DNA of 64,000 nt from Opisthorchis felineus (GCA_004794785.1 SJOL01006493.1:1063478-1127477); one strand, 5' to 3'; counted from the stretch's first letter, positions 1 to 10,862 are shown. Notes: a model not told the origin generated them from the sequence alone. Numbers and translations: made by a program.

Positions 1-1370
1 GTTCTGTACACGTGGAAAGTTCCTCTCAGTTGTTGTGAACACTATGTTTGACTGTTTTCTGGAACGGCCCACTCTTAGTGCGGCCTTGGGCTTGCCAGAA
101 TGGGGACAGGGGCATTCTCCGCGGCCGTTTTGATCATGGATTTGGGGCTGATGAGAGCGCAGTTGACAGGAATGCACACAATGCCAGTCACCACAGTTCC
201 AGGAATTATGATGCCTAATCCAATCTGGTTAGTAGCCTTGTCCTGATATCTGCCTCCGTGGTGGTGCCGAGGTAGCGTCAAAATTGAGTGACCTGAACTG
301 ATCGTGAGCTTCTAGAGCCGAAATCTCTCACAGTTATGACTCACCCAGCTAGCCACGCCAAACCACCCTCCTGGGGTTGTGTGCTGAATTTTAGATAATG
401 AAATCAACTTTTGAACAGCGACATCCATCCACCGAAACTCACTCTCTATTCCAGCACAGATTCCGCCTGATGTACGTAAACCAGCCCCAACATCAGATCT
501 TTCATAGGAGAGTGGAGAGAGTGAGAGCAGGACAGTCATGCTTGGGAGATAATAAAATGAAAAGGTCTTGGGTACAGAGCCGTTTCACTTTACTCACCGA
601 GGAAGAATCGAGGCAGTTGTGTATCGAACTCGATGGCTTTATTACAAGACTACTACTGTTGGTTGCGCGTCTTTAACCGCTGATGCCTCATCCCAGTCTC
701 AATCCGAGAAGAGACAGTTGGCACCACAACTGAGTTTACTGGTTAGGGCTCTCACAACTATTCCTAGGTTTGCCACCTTTGGATGGCCTCTACTAATTAG
801 AAGGCTGGGTAAAAGGGGCCATAAGGGATAGGCTATCCATTGACCCGTTGAGTACGTGTGCTAGTGACTAGTGTGCTGGTGTAACTAGCTCGTCTGTTGT
901 GAGTGGGTCACTTCTTCCGAAGAAAACATCCGACCTACTTTACCAATGATAGTCAGCTTTTCTCGTCATGCTAGCGCAATGGACGGAGAACCCGACGACC
1001 AAACTTACTTTCTGCACGCAGCCCGTACACCTATGCATCCATAGAGCAGTACAAATTGGTTGTAAACTTTACAGTTGATGAACACTCGCTTGTCACACTG
1101 ATAACGCAGAAATCAGAATTTGGTAAAAGCCATCTCGATTTTTTCGATTCGGCAGTGATATAGTCTTTCGCCAGTCCACCATGTCTTATGGTGCTGTAGG
1201 AAAAAATGAATCAATCTTCAAGTCGCTCTGTTCATTCGTAAACATAACCCGGCCTTGCAACAGCACTTTAGTTTTTGTAGGTATGAAGTGTGGCCGAATT
1301 AGATGAGTCCCTTGAGATGACTTCGATTTCCTAGTGATCTGAACAGTAGAACAGTATGCTCAGCACAATC
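1..1370. other. No recognisable feature
   Basis: AT-rich sequence with only short open frames on both strands. I see no domain, no convincing exon and no known repeat. Confidence 0.5.
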
Positions 1371-1670
1371 CATGTGTGTTCGCGAAGTCATACGAAGTGT
1401 TTGTGAAAACAAACCTTATCTCCCAGTTAGCCTCTAAAGATAAAGTCACCGTTTATGATTCGATAGAGTCTAGACAGTTTCACCATGGTCCATTTGGCAA
1501 TGCGGGTCGGATTCACACCGAAATGAAGTTGGTGATCGATCGACCACGTGATCACACCTATGACGATTCCATTCTGTCACGTAGCCTCACAACAAATTTA
1601 GTTAACTACTAGCACGGCGTCATCTGTGAGATTTCTTTACGCTGAATTTAATGCCGGAAGTAGTGCTTAC

Positions 1671-1795
1671 ATATCGAAGCGATGAGGTTCCTCGCCTGGA
1701 TTCTTCACTCTCATCAAACATAAACAAACTGTTCGAATTAGGTCTGGTATCTTTCAGATTAAGGTCAAGAATTCGCGTGGACTTATCGAGCCATG
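1671..1795 (-). CDS. Candidate internal exon, function unknown
   Basis: On the minus strand an acceptor (TTTACAG at 1796-1802) precedes a 125-base open stretch that ends at a good donor (TAT then GTAAGC at 1665-1670). The open frame starts with two bases of a split codon and gives about 41 residues rich in Asp, Glu, Ser and Arg, including LDLNLKDTRP and FDESEESRRG. I do not recognise the family, and no partner exon is identified nearby. The opposite strand is also partly open, so this is a candidate only. Confidence 0.3.
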
Positions 1796-2911
1796 CTGTA
1801 AACATGTCCGTGAATGAATTACAAACATTCGATATGGTACGAAATACAATTAAAATGAAGTTATTATAATTGACCTTATTCCACAGTTTCTTTAGCCGTG
1901 ATGGATGAGTCACTACAAAATAGTGTCTGAACTTTGGTTCCAGTTGTAGTTAGGTCCTGACCTACCTGGGTTAGTCAGTAAACTCTTGTTAGTGTTATCG
2001 TTCACATGTTTTTGTTAGGCGATTTGTTGCAATCTGGTAGGTATGTTAACGAATATGCTTCAGTGAAATACCACGGCAAGTTTTGCTGTTGTTGTTAGTA
2101 ATGGCAGGAATAATACTGATAACAGTTCCTCCGCCTTATAGGAGATCGGTCTCAATAGATCACTTTACTGTTTCCAGGCCACTTCTAGAAAATAGCCAAT
2201 AACATCTCCATATCTGAGCTCCATGGTGCTCAAGTGAAGTGCCCAACAAACAAGAAAACACTCTGTCGAAGGGAAACTATTTGAGCTGGGCTTTTTTCAT
2301 TGAAATTCCTCCCAGAAGAATAACTCATCCAGAACCCAACGGGAGATAGATTATTGTCCCCAGCTGACGCAGTTCCCATGGAAGAAGATGGAAATGGCAT
2401 TAACAGTTAGTAATGAACTAGATTTTTCAGGCGACTGTCACTGTAAGCGTCACTGCCATTGGTCTATCGCGTGGTACTGGCGAGCTCCCCTTCATCTGAA
2501 TTAGCCAAAATGATAGACTATTATGCCAGAACTTTGTCGTTTACTTAGAATACGGAGTGAAGATGCAGACATTAAGGAGACCAATGGTAAAGGACCTGTA
2601 ATAAATATAACAGTTCTGTCAGCTCGTCGAACCACTTCCTCATGGTGCCGACCAGGTAGCCCAAAAGTCAACCTGGCTCACCTAAGAGTTCAGCAACTCC
2701 AGACCAAGTCAACCACCCTGTTTGGTTTAAACATACTGCTTACCTTCGACAATCAACAACATGATCCAAAAGGCGCCTCTGAACCAGTTCCAACCAGTAC
2801 ACAGGAGAGACTCGTGGGCTTGTGTATGGGTACTGGGACAAGTGATGCAAATCGGAAGCTGGCCTGGTAGCCCACCGTCAAGTTCAGGTCCATGAAATTG
2901 TTAATACGAAT

Positions 2912-3241
2912 ATGGTCACCCAGTTGGCCTGCGCTGATTGTTCCTTTCTGTTTCCGACGAAAATTGACCTGAGTCGACACTGCCAACACGCAAGTCACAC
3001 CAAGCATAATGCAGATAAGCTTGGTCGGTTGAAGAATTCCAATACCCGCTGGTCTAAACAAGAGTCACAGTCACTCTTGTGTCTGGCTGAAAATTTACGT
3101 ATGTCTTGTGACACGCAGGCCGCGCTGTTCGTGAGACTAAAGCAATATATTACTGGTCGTTCGGTTATCAGTATCAAAAGCAGGTTGCGTATGCTTAACT
3201 GGCCAGCAGACCAAGATGAATCGTTCAGTGGCCCTGACTAA
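2912..3241 (+). pseudogene. R2-like N-terminal DNA-binding region
   Basis: An open frame of 109 codons. Residues about 8-33 form a C2H2 zinc finger. Residues about 45-100 form a Myb-like domain with spaced Trp, Glu and Leu (RWSKQES, SIKSRLRMLNW). In R2 proteins these domains sit before the RT and bind target DNA. The frame stops at 3239-3241. Related but shifted frames continue to about 3500, so the original ORF is broken. Confidence 0.8.
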
Positions 3242-3498
3242 AAAAACGGTCAAAGAGCTCCAAATTCGTCAGACTCTGAAACCCATATCGCATGGATTGT
3301 AGCACATCACTATTGCAATCCAACTCTGACGGTTCGCTTGCTGGTGCTGACCTTCTGGTCTTTGCTCGAGGGTTGCAAACTGGCATCAGGACACCGGAGC
3401 AAGTCCTTTTTCTGGACCTCCAGAGGCACAAGACATTTCCACACATATGTAAACTTGTCTCCCCCAACGCCGTCGTCACTAAACCCATCGTGTGCCGG

Positions 3499-3711
3499 CC
3501 AACCAGAAATAAAAAAAAATCGTTCAGCTGTAACACCCTTCCGGTGCCTAGCTGCCATGCCACCCAAAGGAAGCACGAGGGCTGGGATACTGCCAGGTTG
3601 CCCAAGCCTAGACAGGAGAAGTCGAGAGGCAGAGGTCGGGTTCGAACCACGGATCGTCTGGTCAGTAAGTTCGCGCTCTAACCACTTGAGCCATCTCGCC
3701 CCAACCAGAAA
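3499..3711 (-). mobile_element. tRNA-derived SINE with target duplication
   Basis: The head lies on the minus strand near 3700. It has box A (TGGCTCAAGTGG) and box B (GGTTCGAACCC) in tRNA-like spacing. A body of about 120 bases follows, then a tail that reads as T then A runs (AAAAAAAAA on the plus strand at 3511-3519). The element occupies 3510-3700. It is flanked by a perfect 11-base duplication, CCAACCAGAAA, at 3499-3509 and 3701-3711. It inserted into the R2-like element, so it is the younger of the two. Confidence 0.93.
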
Positions 3712-3843
3712 CAGATCTGAGCCGACTATGCCAACTAGCCAACTATCATTAAGACCTTATAACACCAGAGGAGGAAAGATGTAGCATCTGCTGTACTCTA
3801 ATGGTCGTGGAAGGAACCATACAGGTGGAATTGCGACCTATCC

Positions 3844-4278
3844 TTGGACGCAGAACATTACTGGAAGAAAGCGTTCTCTGCTCCAAAACACGTGGATAGC
3901 CGGTCAGGTCGCGCAGTGCTGTCATTCGACTGGAGTTTCATCGAACCATTTGCAGGGGAGAAATTTGGCCATATGATCCGCCTGATGGGCAATTCGTTCC
4001 CAGGTTTGGACAAACTCACGCCCAGAATGCTTCACCGGTTCAATGCCAACGCATTCGCTGGGTATTTAAACTTACTATTATTGTTTGGGGGTTTCCCACC
4101 GCAGGTATACTGTGCCCATATTACTCCAGTTCCGATGGTACCAAATCCGAATTTACCGGCCCAACTGAGACCGATCACCGTGTCATTCATTCTCGTTCGG
4201 TGCTTTCCTGAAGTGCTTGCTTATTGCTGGAGCTCTATATTGCAACCGCCTTTACTCCGGTTTGCGTTTCTACATTGA
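3844..4278 (+). pseudogene. R2-like reverse transcriptase, 5' part
   Basis: An open frame of 144 codons covering the thumb-proximal start of an R2-clade RT. The stretch LLLLFGGFPP then PVPMVPNPNLPAQLRPIT matches RT blocks 1-2. The Pro-Asp-Gly block expected before it is eroded. The frame ends at a stop within the RT and coding resumes in other frames downstream. Confidence 0.8.
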
Positions 4279-4429
4279 GATGGTTGTTGTAATGCTACCT
4301 TACGCGCTTTGCTTCGCCACTCCTCAGCGACTGTTTCTTACCTCAGTTTGGCGTTCGCTTACATCTCTTGGACAAACATGACAAACTTGTCAGATATACT
4401 GAGGTTTTTGAAGTACTGTCACCCTCAGT

Positions 4430-4915
4430 TCGATGCATCGCGCAGTTCTGTGAGAATGCCGTAGCATTTTTCCCCAATTCCGTGGTTCATGGCCGCGGAG
4501 GTGTGAGATCCGCCCTCTCAAATGTTGTTCATCATGGTGATGGATGAGGTTCTTGGATTGTCGATGCCACAACTGGGTTACCTTTTCCAGAACACCTTAC
4601 TGGATGTTTTTGCCTTCGCTGACGACAGGATCGTATGTGTAGAAAGTCAAGCTTGCCTAAAAGAAAGGGTTAAGGCTGCTTAGGTTGAGTTGGGAAGAGC
4701 TGATGTGATGACCAACATCCGAAAGACGAAAGCAATAGTGATTTGTGGGGACAGAAAACACCAGGCACCCACGTCCTCAGTCGAACCGAGGACTCCGAGT
4801 AACTTATCACTCCTCTGGGCCCGACAGACACCGGAACATATTTTGGAGTCTCTTTTACTTTCAATGAAAAAGGAGTCTACAGCCACCACAGCAGCCGCTG
4901 AAACTGCTCGATGAT
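4430..4915 (+). pseudogene. R2-like RT catalytic region, frameshifted
   Basis: Reading across frames gives the block preceding the active site (VMDEVLGLSMPQLGY), then VFAFADDRIV with the FADD catalytic aspartates near 4615-4626. After a stop at 4681-4683 a frame from about 4690 continues with ELGRADVMTNIRKTK. This is the normal order for R2 RT blocks 4-7. Several stops and at least one frameshift make it non-functional. Confidence 0.75.
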
Positions 4916-4948
4916 GTGACACATACCCCGTTGAGGCAGCATTAAAGA

Positions 4949-5240
4949 ATGGAAGTCACAAGGAACTGCGTGATACCGAGGCTGACGTATTCGTTGGTGC
5001 CCGGCGAAATCTATAGAAACACCCTCAAAAGGTTGAAAAATTACTTCAGGCAGTCTACACGGAGCTGGCTAGGTCCAATGAAGGACACCGCAACCAGCTA
5101 CATCCACATTGGTAAACAACATGGGGGACTGCGTCGTTACGGGGGAGGATTACGCTTCCGCACATAAAGAAGCTGCGGAACTGACATTTACGGCAACATG
5201 GAATAAGAGTCTCCTTCAGGCCTGTAAGCGCTTTGAGGAG
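4949..5240 (+). pseudogene. R2-like post-RT segment
   Basis: The open frame 4949-5167 has YSLVPGEIYRN, then SWLGPMKDTA and KQHGGL, which match the region between RT and endonuclease in R2-clade proteins. The frame at 5109-5240 continues it (GEDYASAHKEAAELTF). The cysteine cluster and endonuclease are not seen; a PLE-like sequence follows instead. Confidence 0.7.
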
Positions 5241-5244
5241 CACC

Positions 5245-5490
5245 CTCTCGAGATCACAGGGAGAGCGGATGCAAAAAAGAAGACGAACATGATCTACAAA
5301 CTTCAATGTAACGACTGTGATGGACACTGTATGTTGACCAGGGTGAAAGAAAACGTGCCACCAGAATACAAGAACACAAGCTTGCCAGCAGACTTGACAC
5401 CAAGTCACCTGTTTCAGTTCGTGAAGACAGAATTACATCACCCCAACTGGGATAACATCCAAATACTTGCTCACGCAAGCGCTTAGGTTT
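5245..5490 (+). mobile_element. Penelope-like GIY-YIG region fragment
   Basis: The frame carrying the R2-like end continues without a stop into AKKKTNMIYKLQCNDCDGHC. This is the start of the linker and GIY-YIG region of Penelope-like elements. A piece resembling its later part follows (HHPNWDNIQILAHASA). The GIY-YIG catalytic middle is deleted. It ends at a stop at 5484-5486. Confidence 0.6.
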
Positions 5491-6830
5491 TGTGGTGATG
5501 TGCTTCGTAGAAGATTTGGGTATTCGTCCACTTTTCTCTTTATCAGTGTCGTGTTCCGAGTGGATGACTGTCACAGAACGCCATAGCTTCGAGTAAGCAC
5601 CTCCTGGAGGAGTACTGGTACCTTGACAGCCATATTGGCTGCAGATGAGATGGTTGAAATCTACGTCCCTGAGAGTTAAAAGACCGCATCAGCTACGTTA
5701 TTCTCGGTACCAGTAATTTGTGGTCGGAATGTCGAGCTCTTCGCAATGCGCTTATGTCGGCCAACAGTTATACCCCAAAATAAACCACCTGAAACACAGT
5801 TGTTCCATGGTTGCTTGGTTAGTGTGTGCCCACTGCTATCTCAGAATTATTTTTGTATGCTTTGCAGTAAACTGTATTGCGTCTATGATTGACCGAATTC
5901 ATTGTCCGGTGTATTTAATATGTACATACTTCAAGCTTATGGGAGCTCCATGCGGTTCATTAGAAAAAACCCTGGTTGGTGTTGCTTGTTTGTCGTTCTA
6001 GTTTTTTTATCCACCTTATCTCTGCTAGCTATATGAGACAATGCAACGCATGATCGAGGATAGAGAAAGTGAAACGCGCTTAGTCCCCGTCGGTGTACTT
6101 CTGGGACAGCCCCAAGAGGGTGAAATCGACCAGGATGTCTCAGACCGGTGATGCATATAAGACCACTCTCTAGGCGTAGGCCACCCATTCTCGCCACCTA
6201 GCTAGCTGATGGAGCCCTTATGAGATCAGGACAAGGTATTCTAGCACACTAGCTCATAATTTACATTTGGCGTCCCACCAGAAAAGCCAACGACATCTGT
6301 CATCAGGTTGCCAGTCTGTTTCGTTTCACGAACCTGACGGTAGATGGTCCTCTGTCATCATCCGTCTGTGACCAAAGTTTAGGTATATGTGTTGGCCGGG
6401 GTAGGTGACGAGGCAATGATCGTTCTGCCGACGCATGGACGTCAAATGCGGCTCAGGCATGCCCCTCAGTTGAAAGAGTTATCTCTATCATTCAGTAGGC
6501 GCTCGCGGCCCCTATTCCGCTGGAAATGCAGAGGACTAATAAAAGACTGTCCTAAGGTTTGACCCTTTCCCTCTGTTTCAAGTAAATTGAAGGTGGTGAT
6601 TTCGGCTTCTCAGGCGGCTAATTGAAATGGGGTAGTAGAGGGTCCGGACACTGCCCGACCATGCTGACAACCATAGCCACTGTCCTACAAACAGCAACGC
6701 CTTGGCCACAATTAAACTGATGAGACAGAATCAATGTTGCGCCCAGGAGCGAAACACAGCTGGCTGATCTGCACAGTTTTTGGGATACACATTCGGATAC
6801 ACATTTCACCGGATCGGTTACTCGACGGGA
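5491..6830. other. No recognisable feature
   Basis: Short frames only, no domain recognised. It lies between the R2/PLE remains and the next retrotransposon. Confidence 0.45.
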
Positions 6831-7889
6831 GAAAATGTGGACCACGTCGTTGGTTTTGTCGTGCACGGCTGCATCCAGAGGAATCAGTGCAATTTCTGCC
6901 TCATTGCTGCTGAAATTGACTTGTCGAAGCTATGTGACCGCTGTTAGTGGAAACGATCAACAAAGACAAACCCTACATCGACTTGGCTACTTCCCTTCCA
7001 CCAGTTCCGAAACCAATAAGAATTTCTGGCTGAGTGACTTTAATGCGCTTGTCGGTCGAGATCTTTCCTTGTGGTCGGGCGTTTTCGGATGCCAAGGTTT
7101 CAGGAGTGTAAAAGCCAACGGCGGTCGACCTCTCAGATTGCGTTACCGACGCGGTTGTCATCACTAATGCCAGCTTTGGCCTTCAGCAGTGGCACATCGC
7201 CACGCGGACGCACCCAAGCAGCAGCACTTCGCATCTGCTCGTTTGCGTTCACCAATTTAAGGTGTGAATCACGCTAGTGATGTGAGGACCTAACTGTGGA
7301 ACGGACTACCAGCCTGTCCTAAGGAGGTATAAAGCCCAGTATCGTAAGTCATATTACGTCTGCTGTATCAGTGAATACATGAATTTTGAAGTAAAAAATT
7401 CAAAAGGTCAAAAAAGCAGCGTCAGCAACGCTAACTGACCTCTGCACTGAGAGCTTTTAATCCATCCAGTCAGCCGGTAGAAGTGTGATACAACTTGAAA
7501 GAACGAAGTATGACGATGACAGTGAACCAAAAAGGGAACTTGCCCAAGATGAACTGACTGGTTTTACGATAACAACCAGCACAAAAAACAGCTGGTAACC
7601 TGGAAGAACGGAGCGCTTGCAGCACATTAAACAGCTGCTGAACTGCACTAAATGGATAGTCTCACTTGAAGTGAAGCTCTCCCGACAATTAGAGAGACAC
7701 GACAAGCAAGCATGCCATTGCAGGGCGTCAAGATATCTGCACAAGACATGTTTGTAGCAAAACCATTCAAGTTTGGTGGTCCGACTTCGGATAACATGCT
7801 CCTTCAACTGACCAAGATAATTTGGTTGAAGGAGGAAGTTCCACTAGAACTAAAGGATGCTATAAACGAGCCACTATACAGACGAAAAG

Positions 7890-8109
7890 GAAGCAAGACT
7901 CCTTAAAGGAAACTACTTAAAAGGTTACTGAAAGCGCTTTGACAGTCTACGACCGGTTTCGCCCTTCTTGGGCCTCATCAGGTAGGCGCAGTCCCCGAGT
8001 TTCGTCAAACTTGTGTTCTATTTGATCATAAATTGGACAGATTTCAACAAATACACTCATTCGCATATCAACTTGGTTTTTAGCTGAATCTCTCGTTTAT
8101 GAAGCAAGA
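7890..8109 (-). mobile_element. Hammerhead-bearing repeat inserted in an RT
   Basis: About 200 bases of the hammerhead repeat family (relatives at 34,324; 43,650; 43,881; 58,105) split the RT reading between PLYRRKGSK and GKTLSRV. The direct repeat GAAGCAAGA flanks it at 7890-7898 and 8101-8109, as expected of a target-site duplication. Its right edge ends in the family's GAATCTCTCGTTTAT end. No protein is encoded, so it must move with the help of another element. Confidence 0.75.
7945..7990 (-). ncRNA. Hammerhead ribozyme, core intact
   Basis: Read on the minus strand: helix I strand CUAC (7985-7982), CUGAUGAG (7981-7974), helix II GCCC-AAGAA-GGGC (7973-7961), GAAA (7960-7957), then the self-complementary ACCGGU that can form helix III (7957-7952). 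Cleavage is expected after C at 7951, followed by GUAG, which pairs with CUAC. All conserved core bases are present. One extra G sits at the base of helix II. The very short helix III suggests it would work as a dimer, as known for hammerheads of Penelope-like elements. Confidence 0.8.
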
Positions 8110-8670
8110 ATTCTCTTTACAGTTGCAGGAGCACCAGTTTGCTGGGCTATGCGGCAAAACCCTGTCCCGGGTGCCATTCAACCGCTTTATAGCTGAATTG
8201 ACCAAAGCAAACATCTCCGAAGATCGGTGTAGTTTACCTGCTGATTGCCCCACAATGAACCCATCATTTACCGCGAGAGAGATTTAGATATGTCCGATGA
8301 ATATCACCAGTCGCCACAAGCCTTCTTCAAAGACTTCACAAAGGCCTCCGACTCTTTCAACCAAGAAGCTCTGTAGACAGTCCTGTCCGACTACCCCTGT
8401 CCACAAAATTTCGTCAAAGATATTCGAAACCTGCAACACGGAATGAGATAGAAGGCTCGACCGAATGGATTCACCTCAAGTGATTTTGGAGTCATCACTG
8501 GCGCAAAACGGAGGTGCGTCCTTGTCTCGCTCTTCCCAAACTCTATCTAGCCGTCATCGTAAATGCTTCCCTCGTGAGCGGCGATACTGGCGTGTAGTTT
8601 GAGTATCGGCCCGATGGACCTTTGTTTAACACTGGAACCAGTGAATAGGGGGGAGAGACCAAGCAAACCA

Positions 8671-9440
8671 ACGTAAACATGTCGAAAACGGAAGAAGGAA
8701 TTGTTCTGGAGAAGTGATGGCGTGTTTGTGAACTTTACGTCACGGGCAGGTATTACAACGCTTCGCCAATGAACAAATGTCCTTATGCGTATAAAGCCAC
8801 CAAAGATGATCACTTAATAAGTTTGTCGTTGCGCGGATGTTTTTATGAGATAAGGAAGCCTGTCAAAAAGTATTTGTGGAAATCGCGGAGACACTCGGGA
8901 TGTCAACAATCACAAGTGACTGTTGAACCATCAGCGGTAGACTATAAAGTTGGAGCGAAGTATCAGGGTATCATTCAGTAAGTTCAACCAAACTACGCTA
9001 CACTGTGGTGAAGGCAGTTAACCCAAAAGAGGAAGGACCTAGAAAGTTTATAAAGGTTGAGGTTAGGGCATTTGAAACAACGCTGGTGGTCGTCAATAAA
9101 CCGAATGTCTATTATGGGCAGCCAGGTGGAAGAAATTTGCCGTATTTCGCGTGGGGTATGATTATAAGATTTGAGGTTGAAGGCAAAACTGCGATCTGTG
9201 TAGATTACAGAAGATCTGTCTTCTAAAAGTTGCCGAAGACATGTGACAGCCAGCTGGTTGTCACCTTCAGGAGAAAAAGGTCAGTGGCTGTTAGTTATCC
9301 AGGTGTATGTATTGAGGGACAGCACCAACGGCAACTTGAGAGGACTCATTTCGTTGGCTCAGCTGAGCATCTGACTCAGAATTAAAGTGTGCTAGCATGG
9401 AGACACCGGTGAAGGTGGTTTTAGCTGCACAAAATGCATC
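8671..9440. other. Unassigned sequence with short open frames
   Basis: The plus-strand frames 8769-8981 and 9005-9226 (70 and 73 codons) are rich in Lys and Val but match no family I recognise. They may be further remains of the retrotransposon on the left. Confidence 0.3.
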
Positions 9441-9451
9441 GATAGACGCTC

Positions 9452-9538
9452 GTTGGTGTGTTCGCTGAGCTGGGTTATTTGATTGCATTTGGCTGCGTTT
9501 TATGCAATCAAACTGCCCAGCTCAGCGAACAAACCAAC
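9452..9538. repeat. Inverted repeat of PLE-terminal sequence
   Basis: Arms of 36 bases at 9452-9487 and 9503-9538 pair with four mismatches around a 15-base loop. The right arm (TGCAATCAAACTGCCCAGCT, then CAGCGAACAAACCAAC) also occurs after the PLE 3' end at about 24,871-24,905. Confidence 0.85.
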
Positions 9539-10468
9539 CACTATCTACGCTACCTGAGCTAATAACATTCTCCGCTATAGCATCGATAGATAGTGCGTTC
9601 AGGAACAGAATCTTGGAACTTGATTGAAGCTCAGCCAGCGACTGCAGAACTGACGAGTCAAGAATAAAACGGCTACAGTATTCGGTATAGAGTGGTTTGT
9701 AATCGCGGTAGGATAGGGGCTGAGTGCTACCAGCAGTAGTATGATGGCCAAGAAAGTCCCATGTGGCGAATGCGAAGAAACACTTGGACTCACTGATGGT
9801 AAGACTATGTTGTGTGAGTCGATTAAAAACTAAACTGATGCAAAAATTGTTTTCAAAAATCCCAAGTTACAATAAGAATGCCATCGACGTAAGCAAAGTG
9901 CAAACCTCGAAGAACGTGACCAACACAACGCCAGAATGTTCGAGTAACATTACGTAAACCAAAAGGCATACAAACACACTCATGCAGTCTAAAAGTGGTG
10001 GGTACTGCGGTCTTCGGAACGCCATAGGTTATTGTGATAGTAGACGCGCACTAAATTGACCTCGGAGAAGACACGATTTCTATGTAGCCAAGTAGAAGAA
10101 CCACGAATGTGAGGAATAGGAGAGCGGTCTCGTAATGTGACGTTACTGAGACTGCGATATTCACGGAAAAGTCTGCACTCGCCTTCAGTCATCTTGTGGA
10201 CCAGGTACCTAAGTGCTAACAGACGGACGAATTACGCCCAATCAGAGCGTGTGGCCAAATTTCGCTTTTACAAACTTGATGTTTAAGGGCGGCAAACATC
10301 GTGTTCTGGCAAAGCAGGAGAGCATTAAGCCAGTGATGAAAGATGTCTTGTTTGTGCTAAGGGAAATACGTATGGGCCCATCAACTATGTAGACCACCTA
10401 AGATCGGTGTGCCAGTTTTGAGTATTAAGTTAGCCAACAAACACATGCGACGTGGGAAACTGTCCACT

Positions 10469-10535
10469 GAAGCTCAGTTGGTAGATCATGTTGCCAGTAA
10501 ACAAGGAGTCCCGGGTTCGGGGCCCATTCTCGTTT
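10469..10535 (+). pseudogene. tRNA-like sequence
   Basis: A good box A (AGCTCAGTTGGTAGA) at about 10,471-10,485 is followed after about 26 bases by CCCGGGTTCGGGGCCC, which resembles a T arm with box B. The acceptor stem and anticodon arm do not pair convincingly and the box B consensus is altered. It is a decayed tRNA or the head of another SINE family, not a working tRNA gene. Confidence 0.5.
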
Positions 10536-10862
10536 GCTTAACATGTTGGGGTCCATGTTCAAGACGTTCCAAATCTGTCTTTTAAAAATATGACGAGGAA
10601 TACTCACACTCTAGGGATCAGCCATCGGAGGCCGGATCTAATACACAAAATTGTACTATCCACTCACATGTCTGGTCTATGTAAACTGGCCCCTAAAACT
10701 TAAGTTCCTGAAGAAACAGGGTTGTCACAACGGGGTTTATTGAACGCAATCCAAAGCCAAAAGTTTGTATAGCAGGCCATAATCGATCAGTTGGTGTCGA
10801 ACTACGAGTACTTAACTACGGAGTTCAGTGAGCGATAATCCACAGAGTGGAAGCACGGACGG

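Larger units (their letters stand above)
2912..5240 (+). mobile_element. Degenerate R2-clade non-LTR retrotransposon
   Basis: Pieces lie in R2 order. At 2912-3241 is a C2H2-type zinc finger (CADC, then H and H) followed by a Myb-like helix region starting RWSKQESQSL. At 3844-4278 comes the start of the reverse transcriptase, with the LLLLFGGFPP segment and then QLRPITVSFILVRCF, the R2-type form of RT block 2. After frameshifts and stops, the catalytic block reads VFAFADDRIV (FADD at about 4615-4626). At 4949-5165 is the post-RT segment, including SWLGPMKDTA and KQHGGL. R2 elements normally target 28S rDNA and carry a type IIS-like endonuclease. No intact endonuclease is seen here, and the flanks are not rDNA. 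A SINE interrupts it at 3510-3700. The copy is dead. Confidence 0.85.
6960..8670 (+). mobile_element. Degenerate APE-type non-LTR retrotransposon
   Basis: The parts are in EN-RT order. At about 7020-7270 is an AP-endonuclease remnant (FWLSDFNALVGRD, then in another frame VITNASFGL and TRTHPSSSTSHLL). At 7712-7905 is the RT entry segment (TKIIWLKEEVPLELKDA, PLYRRKGSK). At 8099-8287 is GKTLSRVPFNRF. At about 8315-8455 is FKDFTKASDSFNQEAL, the RT block with catalytic Asp and the AFD-like motif mutated to ASD. At about 8468-8635 come NGFTSSDFGVITGAK and YLAVIVNASL. Stops and frameshifts are frequent. It resembles RTE/CR1-like elements of flatworms. A ribozyme repeat interrupts the RT at 7899-8100. 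Confidence 0.78.

Noticed and set aside
3225..3784. Several overlapping open frames of 88-148 codons
   Set aside because: They run through the SINE at 3510-3700. The protein-like phrases come from SINE sequence, not a gene.
6300..6345. Minus-strand CCTGATGACAG as a hammerhead core
   Set aside because: No GAAA box or cleavage site at the required distance.
6718..6770. CTGATGAG with a downstream GCGAAACAC as a hammerhead
   Set aside because: The sequence between does not form helix II and the flanks do not pair as helix I.
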